DNA from: Variibacter gotjawalensis
GTDB taxonomy: Bacteria > Pseudomonadota > Alphaproteobacteria > Rhizobiales > Xanthobacteraceae
DNA: 64,000 nucleotides
Assembly (NCBI RefSeq): GCF_002355335.1
Contig: NZ_AP014946.1
Location: 3,797,501 to 3,861,500, forward strand
Direction: 5' to 3'
Below the pieces are notes generated by a model, which made no database searches, had not been told where the DNA came from, and worked only from the letters and a program-made list of their open reading frames with translations. Position numbers and translations under genes: made by a program. Of this stretch, positions 45,606-53,238 are shown in pieces. Every line of letters begins with the position of its first letter. Position 1 is the stretch's first letter.

Positions 45606-46541
45606 TCAATACTTGTTCCACCTAAGATGCACGCCTTGCCTCGAGCTGCAGCCCGCACAATGGGGATATCCGAATTGCTGCGCGCCGGCCGGGTTTATCG
45701 AAGTAGGCCTTTGATGGTCTAAATACGGGTTGCCCGATGCTGTACCAAAATTGAAGGTTCCGCATGTATGACATCCGTATCGCAGTCCATTCAGATAGAC
45801 TTGCTCTCGCTCTGCAACGGTACCGCGCGGCGCAGTTAGTGGCACCCCTTCTCCTGCAAATGGCCCTACAGTGCGGCCGTGCCATTGAAGCTCCTGGAAA
45901 CGCGCCTCTGCAGCCCATCGTTGAGCTTGAAAGTTAGTGATCGCGCTTTCGATATTGGAAGCGCCTAGATCTCTCGGCGCCCGCCAGCCGGGCTGAATTT
46001 CTTGAACTCGCTGGATCGCATTGTTGGCGTCAACACGAGCAACCTCGTAACGGACCTGCTGGGCGAGTGTTGACCCGGGAAAATGGACGGATGGAGAGCG
46101 ACGCCTGTTATCACTGAAATCGGTAGGCGCATCATCAGGAGTTGCGCCAGGACCGTCATCCTTTTCAGATTCGGAGGCGGGTTTGCCGGCATCATCTTCC
46201 TTTCCGCCATCATCCCCACCATCCTTCCCGCTCTCCCCATCCCCTCCCCCCTCACTCACCCACTGCCCGCCATCCGGGCCGCCGGCGGGAGCGCGTGGCT
46301 GATCCTCCCAGTGGTAGCCGTAGGACCCCTCGGGGGTTTCTTCGTCGCCGCCCTCGGCCTCGCCCTTCAGCAACAAATTCGCGCTGCGCAGGCCCGCAAG
46401 CAAAAGTTGCGCTCCCGCAGCGTGCACCGCGCGCGCGTCGCGCACCGCGTTCGCGTCGTAAGTCGGCCGCGTAAATCGCGCCGCATCCGGCCGCATCCAA
46501 CGCTTCGCGTTGTGCGCAGCCCAAGCTTCAGCGTTCAGCAA
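45606..46541 (-). CDS. Polymorphic-toxin-like protein with C-terminal HNH/treble-clef-type tip, embedded in the GTA cluster
   Basis: 311 residues from a TTG start at 46541 with GGAGG six bases upstream. Three parts are visible: an N-terminal domain (EAWAAHNAKRWMRPDAARF... about 1-65); the motif YHWEDQPRAPAGGPDGGQWV (about 75-95), known from rhizobial phage-linked and toxin proteins, followed by a long glycine/aspartate-rich linker (to about 145); and a C-terminal region ending in CHTC (257-260), DHQRP (275-279) and PHCAGCSSRQG (293-303), a zinc-knuckle plus D-H arrangement like HNH/EndoVII nucleases. The base composition drops from the N- to the C-terminal half, as in toxins that swap tips. 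No signal peptide. Nuclease activity is an inference; delivery with GTA particles is speculation. Confidence 0.65.
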   Translation of the reverse strand: MLNAEAWAAHNAKRWMRPDAARFTRPTYDANAVRDARAVHAAGAQLLLAGLRSANLLLKGEAEGGDEETPEGSYGYHWEDQPRAPAGGPDGGQWVSEGGGDGESGKDGGDDGGKEDDAGKPASESEKDDGPGATPDDAPTDFSDNRRRSPSVHFPGSTLAQQVRYEVARVDANNAIQRVQEIQPGWRAPRDLGASNIESAITNFQAQRWAAEARFQELQWHGRTVGPFAGEGVPLTAPRGTVAEREQVYLNGLRYGCHTCGTFNFGTASGNPYLDHQRPTSINPAGAQQFGYPHCAGCSSRQGVHLRWNKY

Positions 46542-46570
46542 CGAACGCCTCCATCGATGTCGGGGGAAAG

Positions 46571-46598
46571 AAAAAGCGGCGCCCTCGCGAGCGCCGCT
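46571..46598 (-). terminator. Rho-independent terminator between capsid and toxin-like gene
   Basis: On the minus strand a perfect eight-base stem AGCGGCGC / GCGCCGCT with an eight-base loop is followed directly by five T (46571-46575 read as A on the plus strand). It lies 56 bases after the capsid stop and would end transcripts coming from g1-g5. Confidence 0.8.
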
Positions 46599-46653
46599 GG
46601 ATCACGCCGTCAGGGACGCTACGTCATTCAACGCGGCGTCATGCGACACGACG

Positions 46654-47898
46654 TCAGGTCGAAAACTTCAGCAGCTTGATCGCGTCGAAATCCTGCACGC
46701 CGCCGCCGACCCGCTTCGTCGTGTAGAACAGCACATACGGTTTCGCGCTGTAGGGATCGCGCAGCACGTTGACGCCCTGGCGATCGACCACCAGATAGCC
46801 GCGATTGAAATCGCCGAACGCGACCGAGAGCGAATTTGCCGCGATGTCCGGCATATCCTCGGCCTCCACGACCGGGAACGTCATCAGGCTCGCGCGCGCG
46901 CCTGCCGTCGCCGGCGGCTACCAGAGATACGCGCCGCTTGCATCCTTGAATTTGCGGATCACGCTCTGCGTCTTCCGGTTCATCACGAACACCGCGTTCT
47001 GCCGATAGCCCGGCCGCAGCGCATAGATGAGATCGATGAGACTGTCGGACGGGTTGCTCGCCGCAAACGCCCCCGCAACGCCGGTCGACAACGTGCCGAT
47101 ATTGCCCCACGTCCACGCCGTATTCGCGACCGTCGGATACGAAACGAAACCCTTCGGCTTTCCGGCGCCGTCGCCTTTGACGAAGGCCGCGCCTTCCTGC
47201 TCGGCGAACGCCGTGTCGATCTCGCCCGCCAGCCACTCGTCGATATTCACCGCCGCATCGTCGAGCAGCGCCGCGGTCGCGGCCGGCATCGCGTAGAGTT
47301 CGGCGGTCGGAAATGCGAGCGCGTCCAGCGTCGGCGAATTCGTCTGCGGGCGCGGCGCGGATTCGCCGACCCAGCCGACGGCCGGGCCCGTCGTCAGAAA
47401 CGGCCGCGTGTAGACGGACGAACTCACCTCGCGCACGCTCGCAATTGCGCGGATCGGTGAGATCGCGGCCAAGCGGCGGCCGATATCGGTCTCGATCTGC
47501 GGCGGCACAAGATAGCCGCCGTCCGGGTTCGAGCCGATCGACATCGCCTTTTGTTCGAGCGCGCGCAACGCGCCGACTTCGCCGCGCCGGATGTAATCGT
47601 CGAACGCGGCTTTGTGCTCGCGCTCCGCCCATCGCGTCGGCCGCGCCGCGCCATCGAGCGCCGGGCGCCCGCTCTTCACGATGAGATCGTCGATCAAACG
47701 CGCCTGCCGCTCGATCGCCGCGTCGATGCGCGCGACCTTGTCTTCGGCGACAACATCACCACCGCGGCGCTCCAGCACATCGAGCCGCTCGTCGTTGGTG
47801 GCTTTGAAGGTCTCGAACATGCGCATGAGATCGCCATGCATCTGCATGGCGTCGGCCGAATACGCCGCCTTCGTCTCGAAATTCGTCTCGCTATCCAT
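46654..47898 (-). pseudogene. GTA major capsid protein, HK97 fold (RcGTA g5 homologue), interrupted by an amber codon
   Basis: The reading frame from ATG 47898 (GGAGAG upstream) codes for the delta/scaffold region (METNFETKAAY..., coiled-coil about 20-75), then the HK97 capsid core: SIGSNPDGGYLVPPQIE, SPIRAIASVREVSS, PSDSLIDLIYALRPGYRQNAVFVMNRKT. After KDASGAYLW (residue 326) codon 46920-46918 is TAG. Beyond it the same frame continues for 87 residues with the conserved capsid end (PVVEAEDMPDIAANSLSVAFGDF, YVLFYTTKRVGGGVQDFDAIKLLKF). Relatives have Gln here, so a single C-to-T change (CAG to TAG) explains it. Truncated product would lack the P-domain end and probably not assemble, unless amber is suppressed or the base call is wrong. 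Confidence 0.9.
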
Positions 47899-47921
47899 AA
47901 AAACTCTCTCCAGAAAATCGC

Positions 47922-48482
47922 TCAAATATTGATTTGCAAATTTCGCCACAGCGTCTCCGCCTTGAGCCGCGCCGGCGAAGCACGCGGCGCCATCGCGCGA
48001 GCGCGCCCCGGCGGGTCGGCAAACTTCAAACCCTTGACCCGGCGCACGCGCGCTCCGTCCGCAAGCGGAAACGTGACGATGGAAATTTCCCAGAGATCGA
48101 TCGTGAGCAGCTTGCGCACCCGCGTCTTCGGATCGATCCGCCCTTTGACGGCTTTGAAGCCGATCGAAAGGCCGTCGATCGCGCCGGCCTGCAGCAGCGC
48201 CAAAACCTCGCGGCTGCGCGCAACATCCGGGATCAAGCGCCCGCGCGCGAACAGCCCGCGCGAGTCCTCGCGCAGTTCGAGCCACACGCCGATCGGCTCG
48301 GCCGGATCGTGCTGAAACAGCATCGGCACACGATGATGCCCGCGCAGCTTCAGCGTTTCGCGAAAGGCACCCGGCAGCACCATGTCGCGCGCCTGATCGA
48401 TCTCGCCGAAGACGCTGGCGTAACCTTCGATCGTGCCGTCCGCATCGAGGCGCGGTCCGTCCTGCACCCAAAATCCGTGCAT
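47922..48482 (-). CDS. GTA prohead protease, HK97 family (RcGTA g4 homologue)
   Basis: 186-residue S78-type maturation protease. GTIEGYASVFGEIDQARDMVLPGAF is the conserved opening; catalytic His is in PMLFQHDPAEPIG, Ser in IDGLSIGFKAV. It cleaves the capsid scaffold domain. The start MHGFWVQDGPRLD is at ATG 48482; 23 bases separate its stop from the capsid start. Confidence 0.92.
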   Translation of the reverse strand: MHGFWVQDGPRLDADGTIEGYASVFGEIDQARDMVLPGAFRETLKLRGHHRVPMLFQHDPAEPIGVWLELREDSRGLFARGRLIPDVARSREVLALLQAGAIDGLSIGFKAVKGRIDPKTRVRKLLTIDLWEISIVTFPLADGARVRRVKGLKFADPPGRARAMAPRASPARLKAETLWRNLQINI

Positions 48483-48531
48483 CCATCAGGTCTTTCGTGA
48501 GGGAGAAAAGAAGCGCTAGCTGGTTCGCGCG

Positions 48532-48690
48532 TCAGCACTTGCCGCGCCGGGCTGGCCGCGCTTTCTTGCGCGGCTTCGTCTTCTCAATGCGCCCGAGATG
48601 ATCGACGAACTCGCGGAAGATCTTCACCGGGTCCGTCTTCGGCTCTGACGGCGCGCGAATGGCGCGCAGGACGCTGTTCAGTTTTTCCAT
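48532..48690 (-). CDS. Small basic protein between portal and prohead protease
   Basis: 52 residues, MEKLNSVLRAIRAPSEPKTD followed by IFREFVDHLGRIEKTKPRKKARPARRGKC. The C-terminus is strongly basic. Third codon positions are almost all G or C, as in genuine genes here. It overlaps, in another frame, the 3' half of the upstream small ORF; one of the two may be the result of a frameshift, or they are translated as overlapping genes. The family is not recognised. Confidence 0.5.
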   Translation of the reverse strand: MEKLNSVLRAIRAPSEPKTDPVKIFREFVDHLGRIEKTKPRKKARPARRGKC

Positions 48691-48889
48691 CGGAATTTCC
48701 AAATCTAGAGTTTCCAAATCTCTCGTTGAAACGGGCGAGCTCGCGGACGAAATCGTCGAACCGGCGCATCGCGCCGGTCAGCTCGCGCAGGCTGAAAATC
48801 AAAAGCGCGGTCGACCAGCTCGCCCAGAGAAAAAGAGCGAGATGCGCAAGGTCGCCGCGATGCGCGAAGTGATTGACCAGATCGCTCAT
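48584..48889 (-). CDS. Small membrane protein at the GTA g3.5 position
   Basis: 101-residue frame starting MSDLVNHFAHRGDLAHLALFLWASWSTALLIFSLREL, one transmembrane helix near 15-35, then MRRFDDFVRELARFNERFGNSRFGNS. It sits where RcGTA has the small gene g3.5 between portal and protease; homology is not certain. The RFGNS-RFGNS doublet comes from a 15-base tandem repeat at 48696-48721 on the plus strand. Beyond that point the frame loses coding character and the overlapping ORF takes over. Confidence 0.55.
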   Translation of the reverse strand: MSDLVNHFAHRGDLAHLALFLWASWSTALLIFSLRELTGAMRRFDDFVRELARFNERFGNSRFGNSDGKTEQRPARHSRAVRAEDGPGEDLPRVRRSSRAH

Positions 48890-48926
48890 TGTTGTTCTCT
48901 CTTGTTCGAGCTTCTGCTTGAGATGA

Positions 48927-50099
48927 CTAAGCGAGGCGATCGCCGCCCTCGATCGGCGTGTAACCAAGCGCCTCGCGCTTCTCGTTGATGGTAAGAAAGC
49001 TCGCGTCGGAGAGCCGTTGCCACGCTGCGGCACGGTCGACGCTCAGCGCATCGACGCGGTCTGCATCGATCGTCAGCGCCACCGCGCCGTAAACGGGCTC
49101 CAGCCATTGCGAGATCGCCGCCCCCGTGCGCGCCGCGAGCGGAAGCACCGTCTGCCGCCAGAAGCTTCGGTTGGCTTCCTGATAATTCGAATATGTGTTG
49201 TCGCCCGGAATGCCGAGCAGCATCGGCGGCACGCCGAAGGCGAGCGCGATCTCGCGCGCCGCCGCGTTGCGCGCCTCGAGAAAATCCATGTCCTTCGGCG
49301 TCAGCGACATCGACTTGAAGTCGAGCCCGCCTTCGAGCAGCATCGGCCGTCCCGCATTCGTGCTGCCTTGGTAGCTCGTCTCAAGCTCTTCTTTGAGCCG
49401 CGTGAACTGCGCTTCCGACAGCGTCGTCCCGTCGCTCCGCGAATAAATCAATGCGCCGGAGGGCCGAGCCGCATTGTCGAGCAGCGCTTTGTTCCATTTC
49501 GCCGACGCGTTGTGCGTGTCGAGCGCGTAGGCCGCGGCTTCGAGCGGCGACAAGCCGTAGTGATCGTCGAGCGGATTGGTCAGCGTCAGCTGCAGGATTG
49601 GCGCCACCGGGCCGTCTGCCTGCGACATGCGGATCGTCCGTCCCGACACCGCATATTCGTAAGCTTCCGGCCATCCATCCGACCCCGGCACGACGCGCAC
49701 GCGGTCCGGCCGCAGCGCGTAGAGCTCGCGCACCGTATCGCCCACCGCTACCGCTTCGAGATACGCGTTTCCGGCGAGCAGCAGATGCGTGTAGGCGATC
49801 TCCATCAGCCCCGCGCCGTTCTGCCGTGCATTCGGCGCCGCGAGCAGCGTGAGCAACGGATGCTCCGCATTCTCCACCGCATCGACATGCGCGAGCCACG
49901 GCAGCGACGCGGCGCTCTCCGCAACGAGCTTCACGGCGCGATGCACGATCGCGTTTTTGACGTAGCCTTCGCGCGTCAGCAGCGTGTAATCGCGCGGCGT
50001 CCAGCGCGCCTTGCCGAGCTGGCCGAGCGCGATGAGGTTCGACACGCGCGAGGCTTTCTCCTCCGGCGCGCGGAGCAGCGAACGCAAACGTTTCAGCAT
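48927..50099 (-). CDS. GTA portal protein, HK97 family (RcGTA g3 homologue)
   Basis: 390-residue portal subunit that forms the DNA-entry ring. MLKRLRSLLRAPEEKAS at ATG 50099 is the typical start. Conserved blocks are IVHRAVKLVAESAASLPW, HPLLTLLAAPNARQNGAGLMEIAYTHLLLAGNAYLEAV, PIGLS-type LTNPLDDHYGLSPLEAAAYALDTHNASAKW, and FGVPPMLLGIPGDNTYSNYQEANRSFWRQTVLPL. Full family length and no disruption. 246 bases with repeats separate it from the terminase. Confidence 0.93.
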   Translation of the reverse strand: MLKRLRSLLRAPEEKASRVSNLIALGQLGKARWTPRDYTLLTREGYVKNAIVHRAVKLVAESAASLPWLAHVDAVENAEHPLLTLLAAPNARQNGAGLMEIAYTHLLLAGNAYLEAVAVGDTVRELYALRPDRVRVVPGSDGWPEAYEYAVSGRTIRMSQADGPVAPILQLTLTNPLDDHYGLSPLEAAAYALDTHNASAKWNKALLDNAARPSGALIYSRSDGTTLSEAQFTRLKEELETSYQGSTNAGRPMLLEGGLDFKSMSLTPKDMDFLEARNAAAREIALAFGVPPMLLGIPGDNTYSNYQEANRSFWRQTVLPLAARTGAAISQWLEPVYGAVALTIDADRVDALSVDRAAAWQRLSDASFLTINEKREALGYTPIEGGDRLA

Positions 50100-50162
50100 G
50101 AAGCCTCGACAACTGTCCGAAATTCGAATGGCCTGCGGCACCTGCCGCAGGCCGCAGCTCTA

Positions 50163-50302
50163 ACCTCTCCCATGGGGAGAGGTCGGACTGCGTCTTGTTC
50201 GCGAAGCGAATGGCAGTCCGGGTGAGGGGTTAAGATCTACCGCGAGCCACAATCCCCTCACCCGCCGCGCTGCGCGCGTCGACCTCTCCCAATGGGAGAG
50301 GT
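50163..50302. repeat. Intergenic inverted repeat inside the GTA cluster (between terminase and portal)
   Basis: Two hairpins ACCTCTCCCATGGGGAGAGGT (50163-50183) and ACCTCTCCCAATGGGAGAGGT (50282-50302) face each other around a third stem (GGACTGC...GCAGTCC) and GGTGAGGGG / CCCCTCACC pairs. This is the CTCTCCC-GGGAGAG / CCCTCACCC type of repeat often found between genes in Bradyrhizobium relatives. It interrupts the otherwise compact GTA operon and contains no gene. Confidence 0.75.
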
Positions 50303-50345
50303 GACTCCGCATCTGACGTCAGCGCAGCGAGAGACAACTTAAGCT

Positions 50346-51680
50346 TCACAACCCCCGTACACGCGGAGCGCCGCGCGCAAAAGTGAGTTCCGAAATCGCC
50401 CACACCAGTGCATCGAGCCGATCCGGCGAGCGCCCTGACGTCAGCCCGTCGAGCCCGAAATCGCACATCTCGTCTTCCAGCGCCGGAAAGACGCCGGCGT
50501 GCCGCACGCGGCCCTGCTCGTAGAGTTGCGCCACCGGTTCGGCACGGACGTATTTCGAGCGCTGCGCGTGCCTGGTCACGACCGGCACTTCGGCATCCTG
50601 CTCGCGGATCACCGCGCGCACCATCTCGCCGCCCTGGTTCACCTCGGCGACGAGCACGTCGGCCTCAAGCCGCCGCCACAGCGCGACGGCGCGCGCCGCC
50701 CAAGCCGCCGGCGTCAGACCGCCCGACGACTCGTCGGCGATGACATAGACGATACCGCCATCGTCGCGTCCCGCCGCAACGATCCCGCAGGCATCCGCGC
50801 CTTTTCGCGACGAGGCCGGCGGATCGACCGCAACGACGATGCGGATCAAAGGCGGGATCACCGCGACACGGCTACGCTCGATCCAATCACGCGACCACAT
50901 CGCATCGACGCGATCCGCGATGATCTCCCCGCCAAGCTCCTGCCGCCCGAGCACCGTTCCGCCGTAGCGCTCCGTCATCGCGGCGAGAAACGTCGGCGCG
51001 AGATGAACCGCGTTGTCGGCGCTCGTCGCGCGGCACACGACGGTACTGCTGCGTTCGAGCAACTTCTTCAGAATCGGCAGCGGCCGCGGCGTCGTCGTAA
51101 TGACCTGACGCGGCCGCGCACCAAGGCGCAGTCCGAATTGCAGCATGTCGAATGCGGCTTCCGCGTAACGCCACTTGGCGAATTCATCGAGCCAGGCGGC
51201 GTCGAATTGCGGCCCGCGCAAACTCTCCGGGTCGTCCGCCGAATAAACTTCCCCGATCGCGCCGTTCGGCCATTCGAGCCGCCCGCGCGTCGGGATCCAG
51301 CGCGGCCGCGTGTTCGGCGGCCCACAGCGCAGCAAGCCCGCGACGCCTTCGATCATCACCTCGCGCACATCGTGAAAAGTGCCACCGATCAGCGCGACCC
51401 GCTCGTGGCCTTCTTCGGTGACCGCGTGGCGCACCCATTCAGCGCCCGAACGCGTCTTCCCGGCGCCGCGTCCGCCAAGGAGCACCCACGTTCCCCATTC
51501 GATTGAGTCCGGCGGAAACTGATGCGGCAGCGCTGCCAGCGGCCACACGTGCCAAACGGCGCGAAGCTCAGCCGGCGTCATCGCCGCTATCACGGCCCTC
51601 CACCCCCACGTCTCCAGCAAGGCGAGCCATTCGCGCCGCAAGTGCGCGACGGAGTTCGTCGAGGTCGGTGGGAATGTCAT
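50346..51680 (-). CDS. GTA large terminase subunit (RcGTA g2 homologue)
   Basis: 444-residue DNA-packaging motor. ATPase motifs: Walker A GGRGAGKTRSGAEWVR (about residue 68), Walker B AAWLDEFAKW, coupling ITTTPRPLP. RNase H-like nuclease residues: IVVAVDPPAS, VLVAEVNQGG, SPDRLDALVWAI. All appear intact. GTA terminases package host DNA without sequence specificity. The ATG at 51680 is chosen as first ATG inside the end of g1; 51581 (MTPAELRAVW) and a TTG at 51731 are alternatives. A 246-base repeat region separates it from the portal. Confidence 0.92.
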   Translation of the reverse strand: MTFPPTSTNSVAHLRREWLALLETWGWRAVIAAMTPAELRAVWHVWPLAALPHQFPPDSIEWGTWVLLGGRGAGKTRSGAEWVRHAVTEEGHERVALIGGTFHDVREVMIEGVAGLLRCGPPNTRPRWIPTRGRLEWPNGAIGEVYSADDPESLRGPQFDAAWLDEFAKWRYAEAAFDMLQFGLRLGARPRQVITTTPRPLPILKKLLERSSTVVCRATSADNAVHLAPTFLAAMTERYGGTVLGRQELGGEIIADRVDAMWSRDWIERSRVAVIPPLIRIVVAVDPPASSRKGADACGIVAAGRDDGGIVYVIADESSGGLTPAAWAARAVALWRRLEADVLVAEVNQGGEMVRAVIREQDAEVPVVTRHAQRSKYVRAEPVAQLYEQGRVRHAGVFPALEDEMCDFGLDGLTSGRSPDRLDALVWAISELTFARGAPRVRGL

Positions 51681-52137
51681 CGTTGTCTTCGGTTGGTGAC
51701 GCGGCTGCATCGGCGGCGCGTAACTCCGCAATCTTCGTCAGCGTGCGCGTCAGGCTCGCGAGCGTCCGCGCGACGCGCTCCGCCTCGACGAATTGGCCGC
51801 GCCCATTGGAAAGCCGCTTCGCTACACGCTCGACCGCGACGAGATCGCGCTCGGCGGCGCGCTGCATGCGCGTCGCGAGATCGAGTTCTTCGGTGTTGTC
51901 TTCTTGCGGCGGCGCTGCGGCGGACCGCAGCATCGGCGGCCGTGCATTTTCGCGCGGGATAAAACCACCCCACTCGATCATCCGCCGGCGGAATGTCGGC
52001 GGTGACATTTTGAGCCATTCCGCTATCGACGTGAGCGGCTCGGTGGTTTCGTTGTAGCGCTGGCGCGCTTCTTCCTTCTTCTCCTCAGAAACATCTTTCA
52101 GTCTGATCACGCCCGCCTCACTTCGCAGACGCTTCAC
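51568..52137 (-). CDS. GTA small terminase-like protein (RcGTA g1 homologue)
   Basis: 189-residue protein from GTG 52137. The N-terminus holds a helix-turn-helix (TSIAEWLKMSPPTFRRRMIEWGG), followed by a helical region (DLATRMQRAAERDLVAVERVAKRL...RVARTLASLTRTLTKI) that would oligomerise. Its place before TerL and this pattern match g1 of Hyphomicrobiales GTAs. It overlaps TerL. A GTG at position 52106 (start VIRLKD) is an alternative. Confidence 0.75.
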   Translation of the reverse strand: MKRLRSEAGVIRLKDVSEEKKEEARQRYNETTEPLTSIAEWLKMSPPTFRRRMIEWGGFIPRENARPPMLRSAAAPPQEDNTEELDLATRMQRAAERDLVAVERVAKRLSNGRGQFVEAERVARTLASLTRTLTKIAELRAADAAASPTEDNDDIPTDLDELRRALAARMARLAGDVGVEGRDSGDDAG

Positions 52138-52141
52138 AACG

Positions 52142-52166
52142 AAAAAGGGCGGCTCGACCGCCGCCC
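52142..52166 (-). terminator. Terminator hairpin immediately before the GTA operon start
   Basis: Minus strand: perfect stem GGGCGGC / GCCGCCC with a six-base loop (52147-52166) followed by five T (52142-52146), ending four bases before the g1 GTG. It would stop transcripts of the transglycosylase gene upstream; because it is so close to g1 it would also affect any GTA promoter located upstream of it. Confidence 0.7.
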
Positions 52167-52198
52167 TCTTAGTTACAATTGTGGAGCATGACCAAACA

Positions 52199-52241
52199 CT
52201 ATAGGAACATCGTCACGATGTCAACCAGTATTTTCCTATAG
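52199..52241. promoter_or_regulatory. Nested inverted repeats upstream of the GTA operon
   Basis: An outer nine-base perfect inverted repeat CTATAGGAA (52199-52207) / TTCCTATAG (52233-52241) encloses an inner one, ACATCG-TCA-CGATGT (52207-52221). The stretch is AT-rich and lies 62-104 bases before g1. Such symmetry fits binding of dimeric regulators; GTA expression in other species is controlled by activators such as GafA or GafYZ, but no such link is shown here. Confidence 0.5.
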
Positions 52242-52263
52242 AGAGATTATTTTCCTTAATTCT

Positions 52264-53067
52264 TCACTGTCCGCTAACGAGCCGCTGTGCGAACAGCGCG
52301 ATTGCGCGCTGGTAGTTGTTGGATTTGTTCCACTCATTGAGGACCTGGAAGTTCGCCGTGCCCTCGCCGTACGGCCCTTTCCGCCAGCCGTGGCTGCGCA
52401 GCAGGTTCGCCGTCGAGGCGAGCACATCCGGCACGCTGCGGATGAGATCGCGGCGGCCGTTGCCGTCGAAGTCCACCGCATACTTCACGAAGTTCGACGC
52501 CAGGAACTGCGTCTGCCCGATCTCGCCGGCCCACGCGCCGCGCAGATCCGCCGAGGAGAAATCGCCGCGATCGATAATCTTCAGCGCCGCGATGAGTTCG
52601 CGCTGGAACATCTCGGTGCGCCGGCAATCGTGCGCGAGCGTCGCGAGCGAGCGCACCACGCTCTGCTTGCCCTGCACGGCGCCGTAGTCCGTCTCCATGC
52701 CCCAGATCGCCACGATGATCTCGGGCGCAACGCCGTACTGCGCTTCGACGCGCGCCAGCGTGCCCGCGTGCTGCTGCAACATCTGACGGCCCTTAGCGAG
52801 CCGGCCGGACGTCACGCGTTTGGCGATGAACTCTTCAAACGGCACGCGGAAATGGCCCTGGTTGCGGTCGAGCCGCAACACGGTCGGGTCCTGCGTGACA
52901 CCATCGAGAGCCGCGAGCCCCCGCGCGCTGACGCCTTGTCCAGACGCGTCGCGTTTGAAATTCGGCAGCCAGCTTTCGAAGTCGCCGCCGCACTGCGCCG
53001 CAAGAGCCGGTGTCGCCGCGCAAGATGCGATCAACAAGGCGCCGACAATTCGGGTTAGACCCCGCAT
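52264..53067 (-). CDS. Lytic murein transglycosylase (MltB family, GH103)
   Basis: 267-residue periplasmic enzyme that cuts glycan strands. Signal peptide MRGLTRIVGALLIASCAATPALA; catalytic Glu in AIWGMETDYG; further family blocks SLATLAHDCRRTEMFQRELIAALKI, GAWAGEIGQTQFLASNFVKYAVDFDGNGRRDLI. The ATG at 53067 was chosen because it opens the signal peptide. It is housekeeping in type, not part of the GTA, though a role in particle release cannot be excluded. Confidence 0.92.
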   Translation of the reverse strand: MRGLTRIVGALLIASCAATPALAAQCGGDFESWLPNFKRDASGQGVSARGLAALDGVTQDPTVLRLDRNQGHFRVPFEEFIAKRVTSGRLAKGRQMLQQHAGTLARVEAQYGVAPEIIVAIWGMETDYGAVQGKQSVVRSLATLAHDCRRTEMFQRELIAALKIIDRGDFSSADLRGAWAGEIGQTQFLASNFVKYAVDFDGNGRRDLIRSVPDVLASTANLLRSHGWRKGPYGEGTANFQVLNEWNKSNNYQRAIALFAQRLVSGQ

Positions 53068-53238
53068 ATTCGTCCTCCAGGGAGACACCTGACGATTCGG
53101 CCGCGATCTTAGTCGGCCGCCAAGCGCCTGAATACTGAGGAACCGGGTAAAAAATACGGCAGATAACCCCGGCACTTGCCTTGCTTTTGCCCCCACGCGG
53201 GTTGTATCGGGCTAAACCTTCAACACGAGGCCCATTCC

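Noticed and set aside
46654-46884. Independent 76-residue gene starting at the ATG after the capsid stop
   Set aside because: It lies in the same frame as the capsid, eleven codons past the TAG, and codes for the conserved capsid C-terminus; it is the tail of the interrupted gene.
33722-52137. Interpretation as an integrated prophage
   Set aside because: No integrase, repressor, replication genes, tRNA target or attachment repeats at the borders; the gene set and order are those of an RcGTA-type agent with a short tape measure.
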